Positions 24,640-33,640 of a stretch of 64,000 bases of DNA are shown piece after piece. Each line of letters opens with the position of its first letter. The stretch's first letter is position 1. Source of the stretch: Apostichopus japonicus. Taxonomy: Eukaryota > Echinodermata > Holothuroidea > Aspidochirotida > Stichopodidae. Where the stretch lies: contig NC_092582.1 in NCBI RefSeq assembly GCF_037975245.1, positions 17,324,577 to 17,388,576 of the forward strand, read 5' to 3'. A program made the position numbers and the translations under genes. The notes under the pieces were generated by a model, which worked only from the letters and a program-made list of their open reading frames with translations, searched no databases and was not told the DNA's origin.

Positions 24640-25699
24640 TCAAGAGCATCCTCACACAACTGGATATCGAGAAAAGGAGCGTTTTAATCTACTAACTACT
24701 TAAACATAATGATACATGTGGCGATCATGAGAGTACCTATTGACTATCCCACTAAACTAGGGGATTATCTGTTAGGTATTACCGCGTTGGTTGTTTGGAA
24801 TTTCTCATCATGTATCGTAATGAAATGAAGCACCTGAACACAAGTATCATGTTTGGTGGGGATCCATTTGGATAAGGACAATGAGTGCCGGAAGACTATG
24901 TTTACACCTAACACTACTAATACACACTGTACATGTACACACATGTATGTACTGTACACACTGTGCATGTATGTACTTGTTGACAATCATTTTATATTAA
25001 AGTCTTTTAATTAAATGAATTAAACCAGAAACACTGAGACAAGTACATTGCAAATAGTTTTTGTTTATATGACATTAAAAACTGCACAGTATTGAATTAA
25101 ATGAACCTGAATTACAATACCCAGGCTCAAAACATGTGGAACATCAAAACAGTCACAAACGTTTTTCTGTAAAAGTCCCAAACTTTGAGGATTTTTCATC
25201 TCAAAATAAGGCAAAACATCCTCCTGAATTTTTTGGGTACAAACAGGGTGGTACTACATCGCTTCAGAAAAAAATATCAGATTTTTTCAACATGACGCGT
25301 TTTGAGTTATTGGCTGTCAAAGACGACATCGGAGCAACATAACAACTTCATAAATTAATATTGAGAAAAGCTAGATTCCTGAAATTTGTTTAGGTGTACT
25401 TTATATTTATAACTGAAGTATAAAACTCTGACAGCTCTAACATGGTTACTTTGTTTAAAAAAATTGGCATCAAAACCCCTACCTCATGCTGCATCGAAGC
25501 ATGAAATAGCAACTTTAGAGTTGCACAACTTGCAAATATATTATAGGAAAGCATTGCAATCATTATTTTGTATTGTTTGTACTAGACATAATAACCTCTG
25601 AAAGAATCAAGTATCCTGTAGTTATGGTTTAAGAGCAATTCATCACTAAATATAGCATATTTTTAGTGAAAAGTACAAAATCGAATATTTTGACACTAG
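24640..25699. other. No gene recognised
   Basis: AT-rich sequence with an ACATGTAYGTACTGTACA-like simple stretch near 24925-24975. The 68-codon frame at 25136-25342 has no recognisable domain. Confidence 0.35.
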
Positions 25700-26005
25700 T
25701 TCTGAACGTATAAACAAACTACTGCAGAGTTTTGTATCACACAACACACACGAAAACGCGGTGTAATAATTTACCACATACTACTGGCACTGCCATAGAC
25801 AAGAAACTATGCAGGAATTTCGTCAAGGCCACCGCTTCATGTAGCCAAACCCGTTTATTGCTTATTAGCCGTAAATACGGGATTGCTAAGAAATTACGAG
25901 ACAACAGCGACGAACCGGTAGAGGGTAGTATTTATATTATTTTTGAATTGGGTGGTGTGAAGGACACAAATTTACGAGGAATTTATGAGCGAGCCCACCT
26001 TTAAG
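25700..26005 (+). repeat. Dispersed repeat R5, copy 2
   Basis: Paralogue of 5097-5420, about 85-90 percent identical by eye. It lacks the 28-bp hairpin and so acts as the empty-site reference for it. Confidence 0.7.
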
Positions 26006-26439
26006 TTAACCTAACTCCACAAGACAATATTTTTGTAGCCTAATTTTTTTAAATTCCTGTTTTATGGGATAGACTCTATAGGCATATGTACTACGCAGGT
26101 AGTAGGATGTTCAATTGCTGAGAAACGAGACCTCAAAAGTCAAGAAAATGCCAAAATGCTGCGGTGGCGACAAATTGCGGAATTTTAAAGTGTGATAAAT
26201 CGGCCAATTGTGAAGCAATGCAACTGATTTTTACAGAATATGCCTATTTAATAGTGTTCCAATCATACAATATATTTTGGAATTTTTCAAAGATGTCCAA
26301 TTACAACATACTCCAAAATTTGGTGATTTGATATGGAATGACCTTTACCTTTAAAGCAGCATTTCCTTATTGATGTGGCAGTTTCAATTAACTTGATTAT
26401 ACAACAGAGGGACAGGTCTCATAGTTAATATTAGCAGTT

Positions 26440-26760
26440 ATCAGATTCACCCTTTGTATACTGAACTGAAAAGTCTCCTGCACAAATCGAATAGAAATCT
26501 AAGAAATCCCAACAACTTGCCAAAATACAGAACACAAGTCTACAGAAACTCTGTCATATACTGTTGTGCTGTAAACATTCAATCCGAGCACTTAAAAGGG
26601 TTTGTTGTAGTTGGTTATTTTGTTATATCGTTGTATGTATTAACTTTTGTATTTGTAGATGATATGAGATCCTAACATCTTACCCATTTTCTCCCCTTTC
26701 CCTGTTATATTAGTTATACTTTTATATGTAAAATGGAATGAATAAATGAAATAATTTGAA
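26440..26760 (+). pseudogene. Possible 3' end of a LINE
   Basis: The translation LRNPNNLPKYRTQVYRNSV, followed by IYCCAVN, resembles the C-terminal tail of many LINE polyproteins, where a segment like NTRN..LPK.RT....S..Y.G...WN follows the reverse transcriptase. It runs into an AT-rich 3' region ending in GAATAAATGAAATAA. No other part of the element is present. The call rests on a short motif. Confidence 0.35.
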
Positions 26761-27533
26761 GATTATTGGGTCATATTTTACCCAAACATTAGACGGGGTC
26801 AAATGTTAATCAGACTCATAAGGTCATGCCCGTAAAAATAAGGTCTGATCAGTGGCCAGCAATATGGCAGTTCTGACCCATGTTAGGCGGCTCACAAGGG
26901 ATTTAAGACCTATTTGGTCAACATCATTGTGTTTTAGTTCCCATGTTCAAGTGTGTATAAGATATATAAAGGAAATCACATAATACGACGAAACGAAATA
27001 CAGACCAATCGTTTTCAATTAAAGAAAACTTTATTTTGCTTCTTTCCCGAATGATTTCATCTGAGCAAAGTCTTACATCAAACACGTTTAAGGATAGGAT
27101 TAGTTGGAATTAGATTATGGTTGATTTCATCCAAATTTGTGGGTGAGGAGGGAGAGGATGATCATGCTACATTTTAGAAATAAAATAACAAGAAGAGTAC
27201 CATGGAAGGAAGTTGTTATGACCACTCTAGTCAGCCTAAACGTATGAAAATGTTGACCATTTATAACATCATTTCAACTCCAATACATTGCGAGTATATC
27301 CTCTTCTCATGCACAGAAGCAAATGTAATTAGCGGCGGTTTTGTTCAATTCAGCATTTCGTTGTAGTTGATAAATGGCCTTTAAGAATTAGAAGTGAATA
27401 TTGTTATTCATTCGCGCAGTTCTCCAACTTGGGCCTGGTAATATGAAAGAGACAGAGAGAGAGAGGAAATTCTTGAACATTTCATATGAGTTTAGAACTG
27501 GGACAAACAATGACGGGATTGAAATGTTAGATA

Positions 27534-27536
<3 letters not shown>
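26761..27536. other. No gene recognised
   Basis: Unique sequence with GTCA/GACC-rich words near 26790-26880. No exon supported. Confidence 0.3.
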
Positions 27537-27575
<39 letters not shown>

Positions 27576-27576
27576 G

Positions 27577-27633
<57 letters not shown>
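27537..27633. repeat. (TA)n microsatellite abutting the Penelope-like element
   Basis: TA repeats broken once by CCGGTAC. The 3' end of the minus-strand Penelope-like relic joins directly to it at 27634. Confidence 0.95.
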
Positions 27634-27634
<1 letters not shown>

Positions 27635-27717
27635 CAAGGAAGGATCAGGACTGCAAGAAGAGTGCTCTATGCTATAAAAGCAGAGCCTAAACATATAAGT
27701 AAATGCCTTGGTAAGTA

Positions 27718-27771
27718 CAGCTGTTACTCGGAGTTTCACGCCCTTTTAGGGTGGCGATCGTCAGACAACTG
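27718..27771 (-). ncRNA. Hammerhead ribozyme of the Penelope-like element
   Basis: On the minus strand the order is stem I (CAGTTGT, 27771-27765), catalytic box CTGACGA (27764-27758), stem II CGCC...GGCG, GAAA, a very short stem III (ACT/AGT around CCG), cleavage site GTA, then ACAGCTG (27724-27718), which pairs with stem I over 7 bp with one G-U. CUGANGA, GAAA and UH are the invariant hammerhead parts. Penelope-like elements are known to carry such minimal ribozymes in their terminal repeats. The pair next to the core in stem II is U opposite U, which may weaken it. It would cut the element's own RNA. Confidence 0.7.
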
Positions 27772-27829
27772 AACAAATACTCGCTGCGCGGATATATTCT
27801 ATGGGGAACACGAACCCTATTTCTTACGT

Positions 27830-29040
27830 GCACGGTTCATTGGTTTGAGCCTATTGTGGCGACACTTGGAGATGAATTCAGATCCCTTATTGAGTAAATG
27901 CGGGTTTTTGGACAGGAGGATACAAAGCTTTTCATCAATACAGAGGTTACATTGACCGGATCTACGCATGCTGGTATTGGAATGCTTAAGTACGCTCCAC
28001 TCAATAACGAAGGGGCACCCTTACGCTTCAGGTCCCATATATGTTTGGAAAGCTCCGTTTCTTTCTCGTAACGCTCATGTCGGAAGGACTTACTGTGGTT
28101 ACTATACTTGCTTAAAGGGGCCACTCGATAGCCCTATGTATGATTTGGTGTCATCACCAGTAGTAACATCGGCCCTATATATTACACTGCTCACCAAGCA
28201 ATTCCTGTTGAGGGGGCAATTAAGTTTTTCTCTACAATTGCATATGCGTTGAGCCAGCTGCGGTCTAAGCTCGTTTTGTGATAAAAGCCGGTTATTATGG
28301 CTGTTGATGATTGATCGCATATTGCCCATACAACTGTAACTCAAGTTCACGTTGTTTTTGTTGAAAATTTTGTGGAGCTTGTTTCCTTTCGGGAAGTGCT
28401 TGGCGAGTAGTCTGAAAAACAATTTCCCTACATTAGATTTGACATTACGGCTGTAAGGTGGGTTAAACCATATTATGTTCCTGGTACGGGGTTTCTTTCT
28501 GGGTTGCTTCTTGCTGCTCTCCGTACTGTTGTTGTATACTAGGTGGTAGGTGTAGCCGCTATCTCGGAGTGCATCGTTGTATATGGGGGCAGCGTTGTCA
28601 AAGATCTCTTCGTTAGATGAAAGAGTGGAGATCCTGTTGCCGATGCTCTCTGGAATACGTTTGGTGACTTCCGGGGGGGGGTGGTTGGAGAGGCAGTGAA
28701 CATATGTGGGTTGGTCATTAGCCTTACGGAATGGGCGATGTGTTCCGGTGCGTAGGTCCAGTGTAGCGTCGAGGTAGTTAACGGTCTTAATATTGGCTTG
28801 GGTGGTTATCTTTAGACCGAAGGTATGAAAGGCTGCTACGATACGTTTCCGCATTCTATCCGCTTGGCTGCCCGAGTGGTTCCTGAGTACAGCAAGACCA
28901 TCATCTCTGTAGAGGCCAATATCGTGCGAGTCGATGAGATCACCTAACTTATGAAGGATGTACAAGCCCACCAGCTCACAGACTTCGGCTCCGTCGTAAC
29001 CGCCCATGGTGACGTCAAAGGCATCTGTGGTGGCCTTTTT
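27830..29040 (-). pseudogene. Penelope-like RT + GIY-YIG polyprotein, frameshifted
   Basis: The largest frame (28102-29007, 301 codons) has the RT active-site motif YRDD at residues 33-36. Later come the typical NIIWFNPPYSRNVKSNVGK block, HFPKGNKLHKIFNKNN and SYSCMGNMRSIINSHN. Next is a Cys cluster (C256, C258, C264, C270) like the zinc-binding knuckle before the nuclease, then the GIY-YIG core as IY (276-277) and YIG (290-292). The rest is in other frames: NHSKSFRHERYEKETELSKH continues the nuclease at about 28100-28020, and CNLCIDEKLCILLSKNPHLL ends it at about 27955-27895. At least two frameshifts (near 28105 and 27960) break it. The palm domain upstream of YRDD is missing. A second relic of the family is at 32981. 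Confidence 0.85.
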
Positions 29041-29805
29041 TACGTCTGGTCGATTGCACTGGAAATAATATCTGTTATGTCACTTTAAATTATAGAGTAT
29101 GGCCTAATACTGTTACAGTGTTGCATCCATGATTGCATGAATCAGTCTATAACACAGAGAAATGAGATTATAGATCAGCCACTGGAGGTTAAAGGTGAGC
29201 ATTTTTTTCAATGAGATTTCAAATGCTGTTTTTGCATTTACGTATGTACCACAGCAAAATTGTGCAGTGACATTGACCGTCCACGGTATGCGTTCAGGAT
29301 ATGACTGGTTGCTACGCCAACTAAAATACATCGAAAAAATTCACACGTCAATAATGGTATAAGCATAGTAAGTGCATAATAAATGCATTAAATATGTATT
29401 AATATATGTATTAAATGTGAAAAACAAAGCTTACCTGACGTTTTATTGCTGAAATATATTGGTATATCAATTCACGATTACAGAAATTATTGCCAGGGGT
29501 CCTTTTCATTGGTGTCGACTCAGCCGTATTCCTAAGAAAGACGCTAACAACAGCTGTCGAGAAAGTATATAGAGCAAACATTATTTGCATCACTGCAACC
29601 AACTCCAATGAACTACCATTTATTGTAATCGCCCTCCACTCGAAGCAAATGACAATAATTGAATAAACGTTTTGCGACGACGATGTACCAGCTACTTCAT
29701 TATTCTGCGGGATGAGAAACGATATTACTTTAAAATGAATCTCCGTGTATAAACCGAACAGGTGAGATGGATTTCACATAGGGGGATAATTAGGACACGA
29801 CAGCA
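29041..29805. other. No gene recognised
   Basis: AT-rich flank at the truncated 5' side of the Penelope-like element. No matching upstream RT sequence was found here. Confidence 0.35.
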
Positions 29806-29960
29806 GGCGCGTAACCAGGGGGGCGTTGGGGGCGCGCGCCCCGGGTAAGAAAAAGAGGAGAGGAAAAAAAGAGAAGAAAAAAGGGGGAAAAAGGGGGGAA
29901 AAGAGGAGGAAGGGAAAAGAGAAAGACGAAAGAGAGAAAAAGGAGAAAAAGAGGGAGTAG
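29806..29960. repeat. hAT-like repeat end and homopurine tract
   Basis: CAGGCGCGTAACCAGG, then a GCGC-rich patch and CCCCGGGTAAG, resembles the terminus of the dispersed repeat at 60596. It is followed by about 110 bp of purines only (29848-29960). The minus strand gives a Phe/Ser/Leu artefact frame. Confidence 0.5.
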
Positions 29961-30145
29961 AAGATAAACGCCAAGACAACGGGAAGAGAAGAAGAACAGT
30001 CATAATTACAGCGCTGATCACTATTATATACACAGGGTAGCCAGTGACGAGTCGAGGATTACGGAGGGGGTGTGCGTCTCACCCTACCCCTTATACCGAC
30101 AACTCCATTTTTGACGTTTCCATTTTCCCTCTCTCACTAATGTAG

Positions 30146-30147
<2 letters not shown>

Positions 30148-30193
<46 letters not shown>
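30148..30193. repeat. (TA)n microsatellite
   Basis: TA tract directly before the GGTCGAC word cluster. A second TA tract (30480-30511) closes the cluster on the other side. Confidence 0.9.
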
Positions 30194-30196
<3 letters not shown>

Positions 30197-30205
30197 TATT
30201 TGGTA

Positions 30206-30467
30206 CCTTAGGTCGACAGTGTATGGTAAAATAAAACGACCTTAGGTCGACAGTGTACCTTAGGTCGACATTTCAGTGTACACCTAATGTTTTTGCTACC
30301 ATTTTAAGAAACTTTTTTATTGTCGGAAATAGCTTTATAATGTTCTCCGTCCTCTAAAACGTTCATTTACAAGGTTTGGTTAGGGTAGGTTCAGGGTTAG
30401 GGTTAGAAAAAAGGGTTAGGGTTAGATAACATTTAGTGTGTAAGTCAATGTAAATGTCGACCTAAGG
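30206..30467. repeat. Cluster of the word CCTTAGGTCGACA
   Basis: Three copies on the plus strand (30206, 30240, 30258), two followed by GTGTA, and one inverted copy (30455-30467, TGTCGACCTAAGG). The word contains the palindrome GTCGAC. The cluster lies exactly between two (TA)n tracts. Confidence 0.75.
30379..30425. repeat. Short telomere-like GGGTTAG repeats
   Basis: Degenerate TTAGGG units: GGTTAGGGTAGG, GGGTTAGGGTTAG, and again GGGTTAGGGTTAG after a run of A. Too short and impure to be a telomere; an interstitial telomere-like patch inside the GTCGAC word cluster. Confidence 0.6.
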
Positions 30468-30478
30468 TATCATTTAGA

Positions 30479-30479
<1 letters not shown>

Positions 30480-30511
<32 letters not shown>
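30480..30511. repeat. (TA)n microsatellite
   Basis: About 32 bp of TA repeats next to CATAACGCGTGTGTGTG. Confidence 0.9.
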
Positions 30512-30513
<2 letters not shown>

Positions 30514-31499
30514 ATATCATAACGCGTGTGTGTGTATGGAACGCCTTAAATTGTACAATTGTGCTATGAAACCAACTGTGGCTAGTCTCGAACTCGACCG
30601 AGTCGTCGGGGTACATAACGCACCCATCACTTCTTGAGATTGTTCCCATCTGCATGAAAACGCGCGCCCACAACCCTTCGCCCCACCCCTCTAATCGCTT
30701 CCCGATGAGTTTACGAAACTTAATTAATGACCTTCGCCCATAGTACCAAGACCTTGAGAAAATCCGGCAACACACCACACACTTACATGGAGTGTGACCA
30801 CTTCCGACTTTACAATTTCCCAAGATCAGGCAAGAAACATCCAAGAAATCCCAAGGGCACTGTACTGTATGGATATGTAGCAATATCTAGCGATATCTAG
30901 GGATGAAAATCCCAAGATCTTCCCTGAAATGTGTCTTTCAAAATGAAAAGAATGTGGGTAAAGTAGCGTAACTCCTATGGGCTCGGACCGTGATGATCAG
31001 GTGGCCCCGACCAAAAGGGGGCCCCCGCTATACTGATGCACAGAAAAAGGTTATACCTCTTTGGAAAGGGTTTTACTGGGAAATAAAAACTCATGCAAAG
31101 ACTGAACAAGACAATGTACATATTTTCACGTGATACGGATCAGGGGCTCATTGGGTATTAATGTCTGTATCGAGCTAGTTGTGTTATTTATAATTATAAT
31201 CGAAAACGAAGTATATAATTTAAAACCCAATTCCAGCCAATGTTGTACTGAGTACAAATATTCTAAAACAATAACCCAACACCCAACAGACTTGAAACAG
31301 CGTTCATTTGAAAAAGTAGACAGGGCTTTCATATAAATATAATAATAAAAGGTAAGAATAAAGATGCCTTCGGGGTATCTGGTAAGTAAAAAGCACAGGA
31401 AATTAGGCTTAGGTGGAGACAAATTTTCAACCGAAATTAGGCCTATGCTAAGGTTTGATTACTGTATTTGTACAGTAGTCTCCATTATAATCCATACAG

Positions 31500-31557
31500 T
31501 TGGGGGGGGGGGGGGACTTGCCCACTCCGCCCTGGAAAATGAAAAAAAAAAAAAAAA
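31500..31557. repeat. Poly-G then poly-A stretch
   Basis: A run of about 14 G followed shortly by a run of about 16 A. Low-complexity purine strand. Confidence 0.9.
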
Positions 31558-31767
31558 GGTTAAGTATCTGACATTTCACTGATTTCCCCCAACCAACAGT
31601 TCTCTATTTATGTTCATTGCATACTGACCGATGATGCATTACTGAATCTATTGAAAGTCAAAATCCTAAGACATGAGATCTCAAAATAACCGATGTGTAA
31701 ATGCAACTTGAAGTGTCTTTTTCGACGATCTAGGAGTATTTTTTGGCAAAACAAATCGTCGTACACT

Positions 31768-31804
31768 CCGCGCCAACCGATGGTGGCGCTCCGCTTAGAT
31801 AGTA
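31768..31804. repeat. Fragment of the hAT-like dispersed repeat
   Basis: GATGGTGGCGCTCCGCTTAG, then ATAGTA, matches the inner part of the repeat at 32125-32651 and 60596-61125. Only this short piece remains. Confidence 0.55.
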
Positions 31805-32124
31805 TCAAGTATTGTGTTATACTTTATGACCTACTGATCCCTCCCCCCTTGTAAACATTTCTTGCGGACACCCTTGCTTGGACCTCCTGATAGGGGGCCC
31901 CTTTGGGCCACGAGCCCCCAGGCTCATCGTTACGCCACCTGTGGAGCATTGCACAATAAACAGATAATAGTTACTTATTTCAGTCTTATTTCAATTATTC
32001 GAATTTTTAAAGCAAACAGCAGATATCACATCATATCAGTAAGCATGAAAATGGCGTTCCGGGATGAACAGCCTCCAAACTGTAGATGTGAGTAGTGTTA
32101 GGTTTCGGAAATATCTGGTATTTT

Positions 32125-32651
32125 CACCATTATTCATCATACTTCCCTCTACTCGTGCACTTTTGACCGGTCTGTTAGGGGTTGAGGGAGGTTATTCTGT
32201 ATTGGTTGTCCATATATGAAATTTTGTGCAACATTATGGGTATGTTTTGAAGTGAATTTATTCACGAGAATTGTGAATTTTCAAATTCTGCACAAATAGT
32301 GGGCTTAAAACCTTGAAAAGTGGGGCTTACGGGTATTGTGGGCCGCGACGTAGAATCACCTATATAAAGCAATGATCCACAGGAGATGCGATGAGGTCGA
32401 ACATGATGTGTGACTGGTGACAATCTTCAAAAGGGTTATGAATGGAAAAAAAACTATTGGGAAATTCTTGGTTCTCAGGCAAAAGTGTACAACTGGTTGG
32501 TCATTTCAAGCCCGAGAAGTGCCATTTCCGGTGATCTGGGGGGTATCAAAACCAGAACTTTTCTTGTACGCTGCGCGCCAAGTGATGGTGGCGCTCCGCT
32601 TAGATAGTAATTCCCCCCCCCCCGGGTTAAAAAATCCTGGATACGCCCCTG
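32125..32651 (+). mobile_element. hAT-like dispersed repeat, copy 1
   Basis: About 525 bp that recurs in opposite orientation at 60596-61125. The right end reads TCCTGGATACGCCCCTG, that is, CAGGGGCGTATCCAGGA inverted, a type of end typical of hAT elements. The other end was not defined, so its 8-bp target duplication could not be tested. Frames across it (such as FQAREVPFPVIWGVSKPE) occur in both copies only because the DNA is repeated. Confidence 0.6.
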
Positions 32652-32937
32652 CGACAGAGACAAAGACACATACCAAGTTCGACATGGAGGACACGGAACT
32701 TAAACCCTGCATAGTGTCACGTTGGTTACCGAAAGTTTCAACTGTGAATTGGGTATTTTTCTGCAGCGTAGAATGGTTTTTGAATTGCTGCCCAAGTAAT
32801 ACCCTTTGTGGCACTAACCATTAGTTCCGTTTGGGATTGGGGGTGGGAGGGCTGGGGCGATAGGGAGCAAAGTGTAGCATTTAATGTGTCATTTTAAGTG
32901 TGTGGAGTCAAAGCCATTTAATAATGTATGTTCTTCC

Positions 32938-32940
<3 letters not shown>

Positions 32941-32979
<39 letters not shown>
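32941..32979. repeat. (TA)n microsatellite abutting a Penelope-like fragment
   Basis: TA tract ending one base before the open Penelope-like reading frame starts. Confidence 0.95.
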
Positions 32980-32980
<1 letters not shown>

Positions 32981-32981
<1 letters not shown>

Positions 32982-33440
32982 CAGCACCCGTCTACAACGC
33001 AGCCCTCCGGAAAGCTGGGTACAAGGAGGGAATTGAACATAGAGCGAAGAGCAGCAACCATACCCAGAAAAAGAACAGAGCCAGACAAATAATATGGTAC
33101 ACTCCACCATATAGCAGACGCGTTAAAACCAAGGTGGGTGCGCAGTCTCTGAAACTCGTAAAAAAGTATTTCCCTAGTGACCATGTCTTACACAAGATAT
33201 TTAACAAGAACAACATCAAAATTGGCTATAGCTGTATGAGGAATATGAGACTAATTTTAAAAGCCCGCAATAACAAGATCATATCGATAGCAAACCCAGA
33301 GACCGGGGAAATAGCTTGCAATTGCAGAAAAAAAGAGCGACTGCCTGCTGTCCTGGGAATGTCTCGCCAGCGATATAATCTACAAGGCACTCAAAGGTCA
33401 CTCACTACTGGTCAAGAGACAGCCGTATATATCGGTCTGG
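32981..33440 (+). pseudogene. Penelope-like fragment, copy 2
   Basis: Reads APVYNAALRKAGYKEG, then NRARQIIWYTPPYSRRVKTK and YFPSDHVLHKIFNKNNIKIG with SCMRNMRLILKARNNK, the same region as copy 1 (RT thumb to nuclease). After CNCRKKE the frame shifts: ECLASDIIYKA is in another frame, then TTGQETAVYIGL returns with the YIG of GIY-YIG. It stops there; the last part of the nuclease is absent. About 60 percent identical to copy 1 at protein level by eye, so a different subfamily or age. Inactive. Confidence 0.85.
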
Positions 33441-33640
33441 TTCAATTGCTCAGGTGGAATGAAGTAAACTATTAACAAATTTGCAGAAAAATGTTGCATT
33501 GACGAGATATGATAAGTTGTCAATTCAACATTTTGCAGAAAATTGTTCAATTACTCAATTGGAAGAAAGTGAACAATTGAACATTTTGCAGAAAAATGTT
33601 CAATAGCTCAGTTAAGCAACTGAGCAATCCAACAGTTTTC
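33441..33640. repeat. Cluster of TTTGCAGAAAAATGTTCAAT words
   Basis: Near-copies of TTTTGCAGAAAAATGTTCA at about 33480, 33531 and 33581 (50-bp spacing in the last two), each followed or preceded by TTCAATTGCTCA-like words (33441, 33545, 33599). The word contains ACATTTT and AAAATGT as an inverted repeat. It begins exactly where the Penelope-like fragment ends. Confidence 0.6.

Larger units (their letters stand above)
27634..29040 (-). mobile_element. Penelope-like retroelement, 5'-truncated
   Basis: Covers the 3' part of a Penelope-like element: reverse transcriptase remnant, GIY-YIG endonuclease and a 3' terminal region with a hammerhead ribozyme. It is truncated at about 29040 in the middle of the RT, just upstream of ATTDAFDVTMGGYDGAEV. 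The other end meets a (TA)n tract. Several frameshifts make it inactive. Such elements copy RNA into DNA and cut the target with GIY-YIG. Confidence 0.85.
30961..31945. mobile_element. Possible inverted-terminus element with GGGCTCG/GGGCCCC ends
   Basis: The left part GTAGCGTAACTCCTATGGGC, then GGTGGCCCCG and AAAGGGGGCCCCC (30963-31030), is a diverged inverse of the right part (GGGGGCCCCTTTGGGCC, then GAGCCCCCAGGCTCATCGTT and ACGCCAC at 31895-31940). Target duplications were not found, and part of the interior belongs to other repeats. Confidence 0.35.

Noticed and set aside
29725-30033. Phe/Ser/Leu-rich minus-strand frames that look like a membrane protein
   Set aside because: They are the homopurine tract read on the other strand.
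30379-30425. GGGTTAG repeats as a telomere or telomere-attached element
   Set aside because: Only a few impure units within unique DNA; no subtelomeric context.
32417-32824. 135-codon frame (FQAREVPFPVIWGVSKPE) shared with 60374-60835
   Set aside because: Shared because the hAT-like repeat itself is duplicated; frames are interrupted and no domain is seen.
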